From Lachnospiraceae bacterium (GTDB taxonomy: Bacteria; Bacillota; Clostridia; Lachnospirales; Lachnospiraceae): a DNA stretch of 64,000 nucleotides. Where the stretch lies: positions 62,001-126,000 of the forward strand of contig JAFSDJ010000087.1 in assembly GCA_017436305.1 (NCBI GenBank), read 5' to 3'. Both the position numbers and the translations under genes were made by a program. Positions 7,824-15,960 of this stretch are shown piece after piece (within the stretch, counting starts at the first letter, position 1; each line of letters opens with the position of its first letter). The notes under the pieces are model-generated. The model worked only from the letters and a program-made list of their open reading frames with translations. It was not told the DNA's origin and made no database searches.

Positions 7824-8078
7824 ATGGCAAAGAAAATACATTACACCAAAGAAATGAAAGAATGTCCATACTGTGGCAATGATGAATTTTACATAAAACA
7901 AGCGTACTCTGGTACTTGTAATTATTATATGCGTTTTGATATGAAAAACGAAAAAGCAGAAAACGGAGAAATGTATCAATCGGCAACGCATAAAGATTTG
8001 ACAAAATATGCTTATTGTAGCGACTGCAACAAACGATTGTTTTTAATAGATGAATATTACAACGCATTATTTGATTAG
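7824..8078 (+). CDS. Zinc-ribbon phage protein
   Basis: An 84-residue protein with KECPYCGNDEF (CxxC at about residues 14-17) and a second YCSDCNK pair near residue 65, a rubredoxin-type zinc ribbon with an intervening strand-rich segment. The start follows GAGAGTGAGAGG. No partner is identified. Confidence 0.55.
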   Translation: MAKKIHYTKEMKECPYCGNDEFYIKQAYSGTCNYYMRFDMKNEKAENGEMYQSATHKDLTKYAYCSDCNKRLFLIDEYYNALFD

Positions 8079-8087
8079 CAAAGGAGA

Positions 8088-8519
8088 ATGAGCATGACGG
8101 GGAATGAAAGCAAATACGGAAATATTGCAATAATTGGCGGTGGCAGAGGTTCGGGAAGAACACTTAAAGCACACATTGATATTTTGCAAGAATTAGAAGC
8201 ATACCGAACAATCGGAACGGTGGAAGAATTGAAATCCATGAAAGAAAATGGAGCTTTTACAGGTGTTGAATTAGCACAACTTGCAGCTATGCAGATGCGT
8301 TTAAAAGAGTATTCAGCAATCGGCACTATTGAAGAATTTAAGGCTTTGAAAGAGAAGGATACACCATACAAGCCACAGGAATACGAAGATAGATATTATG
8401 CTTGCAAGTGCGACAATATTCTTCTTCCAAAGTGGAGAAAATATCCAACGGAATTGATGCCAAAAAGTGAAGGATTACCGCATTGTATGGCTTGCGGGCA
8501 GAAACTTGATTGGCAATGA
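8088..8519 (+). CDS. Phage protein with internal duplication and C-terminal zinc knuckle
   Basis: A 143-residue protein after AAAGGAGAATGAGC. It contains two copies of a helix-turn unit, EAYRTIGTVEELKSMKE (about residues 40-56) and KEYSAIGTIEEFKALKE (about 73-89). It ends in a cysteine cluster, YACKC then HCMACGQKL. This layout is common in small phage proteins annotated as hypothetical. Some start at the second ATG (8094), which also fits. Confidence 0.55.
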   Translation: MSMTGNESKYGNIAIIGGGRGSGRTLKAHIDILQELEAYRTIGTVEELKSMKENGAFTGVELAQLAAMQMRLKEYSAIGTIEEFKALKEKDTPYKPQEYEDRYYACKCDNILLPKWRKYPTELMPKSEGLPHCMACGQKLDWQ

Positions 8520-8530
8520 AAGGAGAAAAT

Positions 8531-8797
8531 ATGAGTATTCATGTAACAGATTTTAAGTGGGAAAAAGGGATAAATGATGCCAGATACATAGAATTGCTTG
8601 AAAAAACTTTGAAAAACGAGCAAAGAGTTACTGCATTGGCTATGGCTAAAGTTAGGAAACTGGCAAAAGAAAATCAAGAAATACGCAACGCAGTTATTGA
8701 TGAATTTGTAGAACGAATAAAAGAAGTATATCCATTTACTATTTTAGAGCTGGAACAGCTCAACGAACTCGCAGAGGAAATGAGAGGTGCGGAATGA
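8531..8797 (+). CDS. Small helical phage protein
   Basis: An 88-residue product from ATG 8531, 6 nt after AAAGGAG; an upstream in-frame codon at 8510 lies inside the previous gene and lacks a site. It is mainly helical (YIELLEKTLKNEQRVTAL, ELEQLNELAEEM). The last bases overlap the next gene as ATGA. Function unknown. Confidence 0.5.
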   Translation: MSIHVTDFKWEKGINDARYIELLEKTLKNEQRVTALAMAKVRKLAKENQEIRNAVIDEFVERIKEVYPFTILELEQLNELAEEMRGAE

Positions 8798-9075
8798 GAC
8801 TAATTGATGCGGATGTTGCATTGCAACGGTTTATCAAAGAAACAGAAACAAGTGGGAAGAATGCAATACATATCAATACTATCAAAAGACTTTTACAGGA
8901 TATGGACACAGCCTACGACGTTGAAAAAGTTGTGGAAGAGTTGGAAAAACATAAAACACAATATGGCAAATTACAGTTTGCACATAATGATGCAAATATG
9001 GTAAGTGTGTACGTTGGAAAGGAACAGGCTATTGATTGTGCAATCGACATAGTCAGAAAGGGTAGTGTGAAATGA
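8794..9075 (+). CDS. Small phage protein of the 'LIDAD' type
   Basis: A 93-residue protein starting MRLIDADVALQRFI, then MDTAYDVEKVVEELEKHK. This opening and the AYDVEKVVEEL helix recur in many small clostridial phage proteins. It is coupled by a 4-nt overlap to both neighbours. Function unknown. Confidence 0.6.
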   Translation: MRLIDADVALQRFIKETETSGKNAIHINTIKRLLQDMDTAYDVEKVVEELEKHKTQYGKLQFAHNDANMVSVYVGKEQAIDCAIDIVRKGSVK

Positions 9076-9351
9076 AATACTCAGAAGAAATGTATCTTGG
9101 AAGTAATATTTTCGATGGTGACATGGACGGTTCGGAAAGCAACTTTTCAGAAAAAGTTGTAAAAATAAGAAAATCTCATAACTGTTGTGTGCCAAAAAGA
9201 GATACCAAAAGGAACAAAAATGGTTATGCAAAGTGCAATAGTACAAGATATAGGTTGGTGTAGTTGTTACATATGCTTGCCATGTATTGAGAATTGGCTT
9301 GGAGAATCGGGGCAAATTGATAGTGAGGTGAAAGAATATGACCATAATTGA
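9072..9351 (+). pseudogene. Frameshifted small cysteine-rich phage protein
   Basis: The first frame (9072-9263) gives MKYSEEMYLG to SHNCCV and then degenerates into basic nonsense. A different frame, from about 9192 to TGA 9349-9351, reads QKEIPKGTKMVMQ, then WCSCYICLPCIENWL and a charged tail. That is the expected continuation of a CxC...CxxC metal-binding protein. Inserting two bases into the GT-rich stretch at 9183-9190 would fuse the halves into a protein of about 92 residues. The loss looks like dinucleotide slippage. It could be a real pseudogene, a phase-variable gene or a read error. Confidence 0.6.
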
Positions 9352-9655
9352 ATTTTTAAGAAGTTTATCAAGGGAATTTAATATGTATGAAGTGTCAATA
9401 ATATGGAGCTGGCTAAATAAATGTCCAGTACATGGTAAGTATTATGAGTTAGAGGACGATGAGTACAGTTGCGAAGGATATCATGTAGAAGATTATAGAG
9501 GGAACTCAGTAGAGCATCTTATCGGATATCCGGATGTTTACAATACAGAGATAGCAGAATGTGAAATTAAATTTGAACGTATGCAGATAACTATTTGGCA
9601 CACTGAGCTTGGAAGCGAAAGTATATGTGAAAAATGTGAGAAAATGGAGTGTTGA
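9338..9655 (+). CDS. Hypothetical phage protein
   Basis: A 105-residue acidic protein whose ATG lies inside the end of the frameshifted gene, after GTGAGGTGAAAG. It contains CPVHGKYYELEDDEYSCEG and a C-terminal ESICEKCEKMEC, so four cysteines could form a metal site. No family is recognised. Confidence 0.5.
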   Translation: MTIIEFLRSLSREFNMYEVSIIWSWLNKCPVHGKYYELEDDEYSCEGYHVEDYRGNSVEHLIGYPDVYNTEIAECEIKFERMQITIWHTELGSESICEKCEKMEC

Positions 9656-9657
9656 TT

Positions 9658-10065
9658 ATGAAGAGACTAAAATGTGATTGTGAGCAATGTCCTTTAGCCT
9701 GGGAAGAAAGAGGATATGATGACTGGGATGCAGGATGTCATTTTTATGATGACTTATACGAAAACAAGTTTGTCTGCTTCTTGCCAAGATTTATTAAAAA
9801 ACTTTTACTAAAAAGACAGTTGAAATTAATGGATAAGCAGTATGAGGGAATGGATGAATGGTTCAGGGAAGAGGAAAGAAAAGATAATGCTTTAAGACAA
9901 GCACTACGGGAAGTACTTTTTGAAGATAGTGTTATCTGTTACAAAAATGAAGAAGGAAAACTATTAGAAAGAAATACAGAAAGGCTATTATTCTATGACA
10001 CATTTGACATACGGCTAAGGTATGAGGAGCTACTAAGCGAAACGAAAGGTGATAAAAGAAAATGA
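9658..10065 (+). CDS. Hypothetical phage protein with N-terminal cysteine cluster
   Basis: A 135-residue product from ATG 9658; a GTG nine bases earlier is possible but GGAG is better spaced for the ATG. It starts MKRLKCDCEQCPLAWEERG, a CxCxxC cluster, then a hydrophobic-basic stretch (CFLPRFIKKLLLKRQLK) and helices. The stop overlaps the next start as ATGA. Function unknown. Confidence 0.5.
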   Translation: MKRLKCDCEQCPLAWEERGYDDWDAGCHFYDDLYENKFVCFLPRFIKKLLLKRQLKLMDKQYEGMDEWFREEERKDNALRQALREVLFEDSVICYKNEEGKLLERNTERLLFYDTFDIRLRYEELLSETKGDKRK

Positions 10066-10694
10066 AAAGAATGTATACAGTTAAAATGAGCAATGGAGAT
10101 ATATACGGAGTACCGGCGGAAGTAATTGCGGATAATTATGCAAAGTTTTATGAGAGCCTAGGCGAAGAATATCAGGAAAATTACGACGCAATGATTCAAT
10201 GGTTTGATGAAAGAGACTATGAATTTGCCGATTGGGCAAAGAACAATATGGACTGGGATGATGTGAAGACGGCAGCAGTACTGTTAGTAAAAGCTAAAAA
10301 AGATATAGATTATCAAAATGAATGGGTAAATGGTGAGTATAACCTTATCAATGTTGGTATAGATATGGCTAAAGAAAACACTCTTAAAGTGTATGCAGTA
10401 GATTTTGATGGAACTCTTTGCCTCAGCCACTTTCCGGAAATCATAGAACCAAAGACTGATATAATAGAGCATGTGAAAATGCTCAAGGCAACAGGCCACA
10501 AACTTATCCTTTGGACATGCCGTTGTGGAAAAGACTTAGAGGCAGCAGTCCAGTGGTGTAAAGCGCAGGGGTTAGAATTTGATGCAGTAAACGAAGCATT
10601 ACCTGAGCAAAGAGAAAAGTGGAAAAACGACACAAGAAAAATATGGGCGGATTACTACATAGACGATAAAGCAATCAGACCAGATGAATTATGA
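10062..10694 (+). CDS. HAD-like phosphatase domain fused to a phage N-terminal domain
   Basis: A 210-residue protein. From about residue 108 it carries the HAD-superfamily pattern: VYAVDFDGTLC (nucleophile and acid Asp of motif I), GHKLILWTCR (motif II Thr), a lysine near REKWKND, and ADYYIDDKAI (motif IV acidic pair). The first ~105 residues (YTVKMSNGDIYGVPAEVIADNYA onwards) form a separate acidic helical domain often found alone in phages. The fusion is unusual. A phage HAD enzyme may process nucleotides or DNA ends; the substrate is unknown. Last gene before the early/late junction. Confidence 0.7.
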   Translation: MKRMYTVKMSNGDIYGVPAEVIADNYAKFYESLGEEYQENYDAMIQWFDERDYEFADWAKNNMDWDDVKTAAVLLVKAKKDIDYQNEWVNGEYNLINVGIDMAKENTLKVYAVDFDGTLCLSHFPEIIEPKTDIIEHVKMLKATGHKLILWTCRCGKDLEAAVQWCKAQGLEFDAVNEALPEQREKWKNDTRKIWADYYIDDKAIRPDEL

Positions 10695-10820
10695 AAAAGA
10701 GTAGTACAATTTTCAAAACAAGGTAAAGAATATTCTAAAACAGAATAAAAAATATTCCATGTAGAATATTTCAAACCCGGCAGCAGTCCAGCTAAATTGT
10801 ACCGGTGCATAAAATATAGT

Positions 10821-10852
10821 GCGCCTAGAAGAAATTCCAATATGGCAGCAGG
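10821..10852 (+). repeat. Dispersed 32-nt repeat, non-coding copy
   Basis: Second copy of the repeat at 5061-5092 (28 of 32 bases). Here it lies in the 286-nt early/late junction and ends 13 nt before a TATAAT box, so it may be a regulatory site. The junction also holds an inverted repeat around gaatattcta (10728-10737) and tagaatatt (10762-10770). Confidence 0.65.
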
Positions 10853-10865
10853 ATAAAATATATAG

Positions 10866-10871
10866 TATAAT
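10866..10871 (+). promoter_or_regulatory. Possible late promoter -10 box
   Basis: A perfect TATAAT at 10866-10871 with no good -35 box at 16-18 nt upstream. It lies at the start of the late module and is preceded by the repeat at 10821-10852. A -10 box without a -35 box fits an activator-dependent phage late promoter. Confidence 0.4.
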
Positions 10872-10924
10872 AAAGCAAATAAAACAACACCACCTAGCAA
10901 TCGGGCTATGTGAAGGACTAATTG

Positions 10925-10957
10925 GAGTCAGTTATCGAAAGGTAATTGGCTCTTTTT
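10925..10957 (+). terminator. Intrinsic terminator or attenuator in the late leader
   Basis: gagtcagttatc (10925-10936) pairs along all 12 positions, including four G-U pairs, with ggtaattggctc (10941-10952) across a GAAA tetraloop, followed by TTTTTGTTT. It sits between the likely late promoter and the small terminase gene, so late transcripts must read through it. Confidence 0.65.
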
Positions 10958-10980
10958 GTTTAGAGAGGATGTGAGCTTAT

Positions 10981-11496
10981 AGGGCAAAAGGAAAGTATCA
11001 GGAGTGGCTTGAACCGGAAAAGTTAATATTGATTGAAGGCTGGGCCCGAAATGGGCTCACGAAGGAAGATATTGCACATAATATGGGCATTGGTCTCACT
11101 ACCTTGAAAGAATGGTGTAAAAAGTATCCGCCCATTTCGACCGCCTTAAAAAACGGAAAAGAAGTAGCAGATATTAGGATGGAAAATGCACTTTATGAAC
11201 GTGGATTAGGTGGTATTCATGAAGTAAAGAAAACCTTTAAATTAAAGCATACCTATTATGATAAACAAGGCAGAAAGTGTGAGAAAGAAGAGCTTGTTAC
11301 GGGAACTGATGAGGTATATGTTCCGGGAGACACAACAGCACAAATCTTCTGGCTCAAAAACCGCAAACCGGAAGAATGGAGAGATAAGAGAGAGTTTGAG
11401 AACAAAGTCGAACTAGAGTCTGATGGATTTCTTGAAGCTCTAAAAGGAGAAGTAAAGGACACTTTCAAAGAGGCGGGTGATATTGTTGAAACGTAA
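10981..11496 (+). CDS. terS: Terminase small subunit, apparent AGG start
   Basis: A 171-residue DNA-binding subunit of the packaging motor. The family start (M)AKGKYQEWL...GWARNGLTKEDIAHNMGIGL is present, but its first codon is AGG at 10981 where ATG is expected. An in-frame TGA lies at 10972. The next usable codon (TTG 11029) would cut off 16 conserved residues. GAGAGGATGTGAG precedes it. The helix-turn-helix (EDIAHNMGIGLTTLKEW) lies at about residues 27-43; the C-terminal half is charged. It overlaps the large subunit by 11 nt. Function is well supported; the AGG start is inferred. Confidence 0.85.
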   Translation, partial: RAKGKYQEWLEPEKLILIEGWARNGLTKEDIAHNMGIGLTTLKEWCKKYPPISTALKNGKEVADIRMENALYERGLGGIHEVKKTFKLKHTYYDKQGRKCEKEELVTGTDEVYVPGDTTAQIFWLKNRKPEEWRDKREFENKVELESDGFLEALKGEVKDTFKEAGDIVET

Positions 11497-12811
11497 AGCT
11501 CTATTCAAGTTCAGCAATTTCAGCCGAAAACAGAAGATGGTCCTTGAATGGTGGGTAGAGGGTTCTCCCTATGCGGATAAAGATGGAATTATATGTGACG
11601 GTTCTATCCGTTCCGGCAAGACCACAGTAATGTCCTTGTCATTTGTAATGTGGGCGATGGAAAACTTTGACGGAGAAAATTTTGCCCTGTGTGGGAAAAC
11701 TATCCAGTCCTTACGCCGCAACGTGATTAAGCAACTCAAATTAATGCTAAAATCACGAGGATACGAGGTAACAGAGCATCGGTCTGAAAACTACATGACA
11801 ATCCAGTTGGGAGATGTAGAAAATGACTTTTATCTTTTTGGTGGTAAAGACGAAGGATCCCAAGATTTAATTCAGGGTATTACTTTAGCAGGCGTGTTCT
11901 TTGATGAAGCTGCACTTATGCCTGAGTCATTTGTCAATCAGGCAACCGGACGTTGTTCTGTAGAATGCTCTAAATTCTGGTTCAACTGCAACCCTGAAGG
12001 ACCGGAGCATTACATCAAGACAGAATGGATTGATAAGATAACAGAAAAGAATCTTATTAGGATCCATTTCACTATGCGGGACAATCCCAGCCTTGCCGCC
12101 AGGATTATTGAACGTTATGAGCGGATGTACAAGGGCGTATTCTATGACCGTTTTATACTTGGTTTGTGGGTGCTTGCGTCAGGCATCATATTCCGCTATT
12201 TTGCAGAAAATGACAGTCCATATCTGTTTAAGGATGAAGATATATTTGACTCAAGAGGAAAACTGAAAGTGGCATTTAGCAAAATAGTTATGGGAATTGA
12301 CTTTGGAGGAAATGGCTCCAAAACAACATTCTGTCTCACAGGCTACATGAACGGATATAAAAACTTCCGTTTGCTGGAGGAGGATGGATTACCCATAACA
12401 GAGGATATTGATGCAAAGGCAATCTGTGACAAATTTGTTGAATTTTACAGAATGGCAATAGAAAAGTATGGTCGTGTAGACTGGATATTCCCGGATTCGG
12501 CAAGTACTACAATGATTAACTCGTTAAGGAGTGCGGCAATTGAAGCCGGATTATATTCAGGAAATATAAAGGGCTGCAGAAAGAATGAAGTATCGGAACG
12601 CCCCAAAACCATTGATTTGTTGTTAAATTCGGGGCGATTGAAAATAAATGAAAGATGCACACAAGTCAGAAAAGCAATCGCTTCTTTGAGATGGGATGAG
12701 AAGAAACCGGATATTCCGGAGGATAAGAACATAGGAAACGTGAATGACTGGTGGGATGCGTTCTGCTATACCCTACTGGATTTCATAGAATTTATTGATT
12801 TAAACAGATAG
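11486..12811 (+). CDS. terL: Terminase large subunit
   Basis: A 441-residue packaging ATPase/nuclease of the PBSX type. The ATPase has GSIRSGKTTVMSLS (Walker A, about residues 37-50) and GVFFDEAALMPESF (Walker B with catalytic Glu). The nuclease domain begins at VMGIDFGGNGSKTT with the first metal-binding Asp (about residue 272) and continues with WIFPDSASTTM. TTG 11486 is chosen because LKRKALFKFSNFSRKQK matches the family start and GGCGGGTGAT is well placed; GTG 11477 is an alternative. It acts with the small subunit and portal to fill the capsid. Confidence 0.92.
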   Translation: MKRKALFKFSNFSRKQKMVLEWWVEGSPYADKDGIICDGSIRSGKTTVMSLSFVMWAMENFDGENFALCGKTIQSLRRNVIKQLKLMLKSRGYEVTEHRSENYMTIQLGDVENDFYLFGGKDEGSQDLIQGITLAGVFFDEAALMPESFVNQATGRCSVECSKFWFNCNPEGPEHYIKTEWIDKITEKNLIRIHFTMRDNPSLAARIIERYERMYKGVFYDRFILGLWVLASGIIFRYFAENDSPYLFKDEDIFDSRGKLKVAFSKIVMGIDFGGNGSKTTFCLTGYMNGYKNFRLLEEDGLPITEDIDAKAICDKFVEFYRMAIEKYGRVDWIFPDSASTTMINSLRSAAIEAGLYSGNIKGCRKNEVSERPKTIDLLLNSGRLKINERCTQVRKAIASLRWDEKKPDIPEDKNIGNVNDWWDAFCYTLLDFIEFIDLNR

Positions 12812-12823
12812 GAGAGGATAAGA

Positions 12824-14230
12824 AGGAAAGAATGTGCGAAAGTCTATTTAAACAAATTAGGATATGCAGTAAATGGAGATGCTCTGGCCATTATTCAGAA
12901 ATGCGATAACTGGTATTCTAACAGAGTGGACGAAGATTTTCACAGAAGAAAAAATCTCAATAATGTGGAATATGAGTTAAGCCAGATGAACTTTGCGAAA
13001 AGATGCTGCGCTGACGATGCTAATTTGTGCGAAATCGTATCAGTTGCACCGGTACAAGAATCTGCTTCACAGGAGTTTATTGATAAGCTTCTGCAAAAGA
13101 ACCGTTTTAATGTACGCTATCGGGAACAGCTGGAGAAAACATCAGCAACCGGAACAGTAGGTGCATATATTTACCTACAAAATGCCAAGTATCTGGAATA
13201 TCCGGATACAAAACGCGTAAAAGTCAGAGGCGGAGATATACGCATTAACTACGTGGAAGCAGATTGTATAATACCACTGACTGTAGAGAACAGCCTTGTT
13301 ACAGAATGCGCCTTTTGTGCCACAAATAAGGTTAAGGGAAAGGATAAGACCACTCTTGTTATTTTCACGCAAAAAGAGGGTAAATACAAAGCAGAAACGA
13401 TATATTTTGACGAGCATGGGCGACAGATAGATTCCGAATCAAGTTCCATCCAGTTGGGAGAGGTAAAACCATTCTCCATAATGACGAATGCAGAAGTAAA
13501 TAACCTTGATAATATGGAGGGATACGGACTGCCAAAGATTTATAATGTGATTCCAATGTTTAAGGCATTAGATTTGTGTTATAACGTGCTATTTTCGGAC
13601 CTTTCAAAGGCAGATAAAATAGTGTTACTCAATGAAGCACTTTGCTCGATTAAAAGTAAGGACGGAAAACCAGAGCTAACACCGGAACAAAAAGAAATAT
13701 TTATTCTGTTGGGAGAAAAACTACCTACAGAAAAATCTCTCATACAGGAATATAATCCGGAAATCAGGGTGGATGAGATAACAAAAGCCTTTGAGTTGGT
13801 GCTTTCGTTAATATCGCTAACCTTTGGATATGGCACTAAAAAGTACACATTTGAAAACGGACAGATAAAGACAGCAACAGAATATATTGGCGCACGTCAG
13901 GATGCCATGCAGGAGCTGAACAAACAACGAAAGAATGCTACAGATTACATTAGCGATATAATTCATGCAGCCATGTGGTTTTCAAACCAGTTTCAGGGAA
14001 CAAATTACAATACAGAAGAAGAACTGTCCATAGAATTTGATGATTCCTATGTTGAAGATAAACAAACAAAGCTGGAGAGCATGCGTGCAGATGCAGTTAC
14101 ATTTCAAGAGATTCCATGGCTGACCTTTATGTATATTAAAACAAAGTACAATTTGTCCGATGAGGAAGCAGAGAAATATATCAACGAGGGCAAGATGCGC
14201 GAAGAGCCAATAGATGATTTAGAAGATTAA
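12824..14230 (+). CDS. Portal protein, apparent AGG start
   Basis: A 468-residue SPP1 gp6-like portal: the dodecameric ring through which DNA enters the head. MNFAKRCCADDANLCEIVSV, the EADCIIPLTVENSLVTECAF region and the acidic C-terminus are family-typical. Reading from AGG 12824 gives KECAKVYLNKLGYAVNGDAL before the residues starting at GTG 12926. That stretch matches the expected portal N-terminus, so starting at GTG would lose 34 residues. AGGAGAGG ends 6 nt before the AGG. The frame is closed upstream by TAG 12809. The family assignment is strong; initiation at AGG is inferred. Confidence 0.85.
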   Translation, partial: RKECAKVYLNKLGYAVNGDALAIIQKCDNWYSNRVDEDFHRRKNLNNVEYELSQMNFAKRCCADDANLCEIVSVAPVQESASQEFIDKLLQKNRFNVRYREQLEKTSATGTVGAYIYLQNAKYLEYPDTKRVKVRGGDIRINYVEADCIIPLTVENSLVTECAFCATNKVKGKDKTTLVIFTQKEGKYKAETIYFDEHGRQIDSESSSIQLGEVKPFSIMTNAEVNNLDNMEGYGLPKIYNVIPMFKALDLCYNVLFSDLSKADKIVLLNEALCSIKSKDGKPELTPEQKEIFILLGEKLPTEKSLIQEYNPEIRVDEITKAFELVLSLISLTFGYGTKKYTFENGQIKTATEYIGARQDAMQELNKQRKNATDYISDIIHAAMWFSNQFQGTNYNTEEELSIEFDDSYVEDKQTKLESMRADAVTFQEIPWLTFMYIKTKYNLSDEEAEKYINEGKMREEPIDDLED

Positions 14231-14247
14231 TTAAGGGTGGTGATATA

Positions 14248-15960
14248 AGGGCTTTATCAGAAGCACAAATGGATATTTTAATCGATAAATATATAACAGG
14301 ACTTTACCAGCAGATGGAAGATGAAGTTATCGCTGATATTGCCCGCAGAGTAAAAAAGACAGGACGTTATACCGAAACTGCCGAGCTTATGGCTAAATCC
14401 ATGCATGAACAGGGATATTCCACAGCAAAAATACAGGCGGAAGTAATGAAAAAACTAAATGCGGATGCAGGCTATCAGAAGGCAGTTGCAGAGAATACAA
14501 AAGCGCACAAAGCCGAGATACAGAAAATTATTGAAGAAACAGTAAAAGAAGCAAAGGAAGCAGGAAAAACTCTGATAGCGGAAGCCGGCAATATGGCATG
14601 GAATAATGACCTTTCCATGTGGCAGCAGTACGGAGAAGATTTAACGAAGCCAAACAGCCTGAGCAAGTTAATAAAAGCTTTCCAAGCACAGACAGCGGGC
14701 GCACTTAAAAACCTTACAAAAACAACCGGCTTCAAAAACACACTGTTAGGAACAACCGGAGTAATGAATGCCTATCAGCGAGAGTTGGATTTGGCACTGC
14801 TAAAAGTAGCAACCGGAACATTCTCCTATGATCAGGCAGTAAATGACTGTATACACAGACTTGCTCAAAGCGGATTAAGGGCTATTGATTATGCCAGTGG
14901 AAGAACATATCAGTTAGATACAGCGGCCAGAATGTGTGTAAGAACAGGCTTAAGCCAGCTATCCGGCAAAATCATGGAAGAAAACCTGAAACAGTCAGGA
15001 CAGGACCTTGTTATCACATCACAGCACATGGGCAGCAGACCGGAACATGTACCTTGGCAGAATAAAGTTTTTTCCTATTCCGGAAAAAATAAAAAGTATC
15101 CTGATTTTTTTAAAGAAACAGGCTATGGAACAGCAGGAGGATTAAAAGGTGTAAACTGTACTCATGACTTTTACCCGTTCTGGGAAGGTGCCAGCGTTAT
15201 CCCGGATGATATTCAGGAGCCACCGCCAAAAACGATAAATGGAAAAGAATACACCTATTACCAGACTAACCAACAACAGAGAAGAATGGAGCGCAATATC
15301 AGAGCCACCAAAAGGGAGCTGGAAGCACAGAGGAATTTGGGTGGGGATACAACCCAGCTAAAGGCAAAGCTAAAAAAGCAGATGTCGGATTACAGGGCAT
15401 TCAGCAAGGCAGCAGGGCTAAGAGTAAAAGATAACAGGCTTAGGATGCCAAGTGGAACAAGTAATTTGAGTAGGACAAAAGCTACGAAGTACTATAATTC
15501 GCTTGTAAAATCAAACAGCCATGATATAATTAAATCAACACCGAAAGAGCCAGTTATAGGAAACGATAATTTTCGCATTACCAAATCAAAGTTTTTGAAA
15601 GCAGCTTATGAAGATATTAAGGAATTGAGGTATTCCCTATCAAATTTAGATGTTCGAATATGGTATAAAGCAAAGGATGCAGATATTATAAACATTATCG
15701 ATAAAACATTGCCGATAGAAGAACAGGCAAAACAAGCATGTGAATTGCGAAATACCTATAGAACACAAGCAAGAGAATTAATGAGAGACCAGGAAAAGAG
15801 AAAATCATTGGATAGAGATCATCCTAATGTTGAGTTTGAAGATTTGGTGAAGGACAAAATGGAGAGAAAAGGTATGACACGTGAAGAAGCATTAAGAGAT
15901 ACAATAAGTACGTCTGGGAAAACAAATAAAAAAGTTGATAATTCGTTAGGATTGGAGTGA
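14248..15960 (+). CDS. Minor capsid protein (Phage_min_cap2) with toxin-like C-terminal domain, apparent AGG start
   Basis: A 570-residue head morphogenesis protein. Residues about 210-320 hold the min_cap2 core (VITSQHMGSRPEHVPWQNK, GYGTAGGLKGVNCTHDFYPF). A helical linker follows, and from about residue 425 a distinct A/T-richer domain begins (IRYSLSN-like to KTNKKVDNSLGLE), with LRNTYRTQARELMRDQE and KMERKGMTREEAL. That tail resembles polymorphic-toxin modules fused to phage head proteins. AAGGGTGGTGAT is well placed for AGG 14248 (expected MALSEAQMD); ATG 14269, seven codons later, is an alternative start. The stop overlaps the next gene as ATGA. Confidence 0.8.
   Translation, partial: RALSEAQMDILIDKYITGLYQQMEDEVIADIARRVKKTGRYTETAELMAKSMHEQGYSTAKIQAEVMKKLNADAGYQKAVAENTKAHKAEIQKIIEETVKEAKEAGKTLIAEAGNMAWNNDLSMWQQYGEDLTKPNSLSKLIKAFQAQTAGALKNLTKTTGFKNTLLGTTGVMNAYQRELDLALLKVATGTFSYDQAVNDCIHRLAQSGLRAIDYASGRTYQLDTAARMCVRTGLSQLSGKIMEENLKQSGQDLVITSQHMGSRPEHVPWQNKVFSYSGKNKKYPDFFKETGYGTAGGLKGVNCTHDFYPFWEGASVIPDDIQEPPPKTINGKEYTYYQTNQQQRRMERNIRATKRELEAQRNLGGDTTQLKAKLKKQMSDYRAFSKAAGLRVKDNRLRMPSGTSNLSRTKATKYYNSLVKSNSHDIIKSTPKEPVIGNDNFRITKSKFLKAAYEDIKELRYSLSNLDVRIWYKAKDADIINIIDKTLPIEEQAKQACELRNTYRTQARELMRDQEKRKSLDRDHPNVEFEDLVKDKMERKGMTREEALRDTISTSGKTNKKVDNSLGLE

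Noticed and set aside
11029-11496. Starting the small terminase at TTG 11029, and similarly the other six genes at their first ATG/GTG/TTG
   Set aside because: It removes conserved N-terminal residues, places the starts away from Shine-Dalgarno sites and breaks the expected stop-start overlaps. AGG at the expected position explains all seven better, although it is non-canonical.
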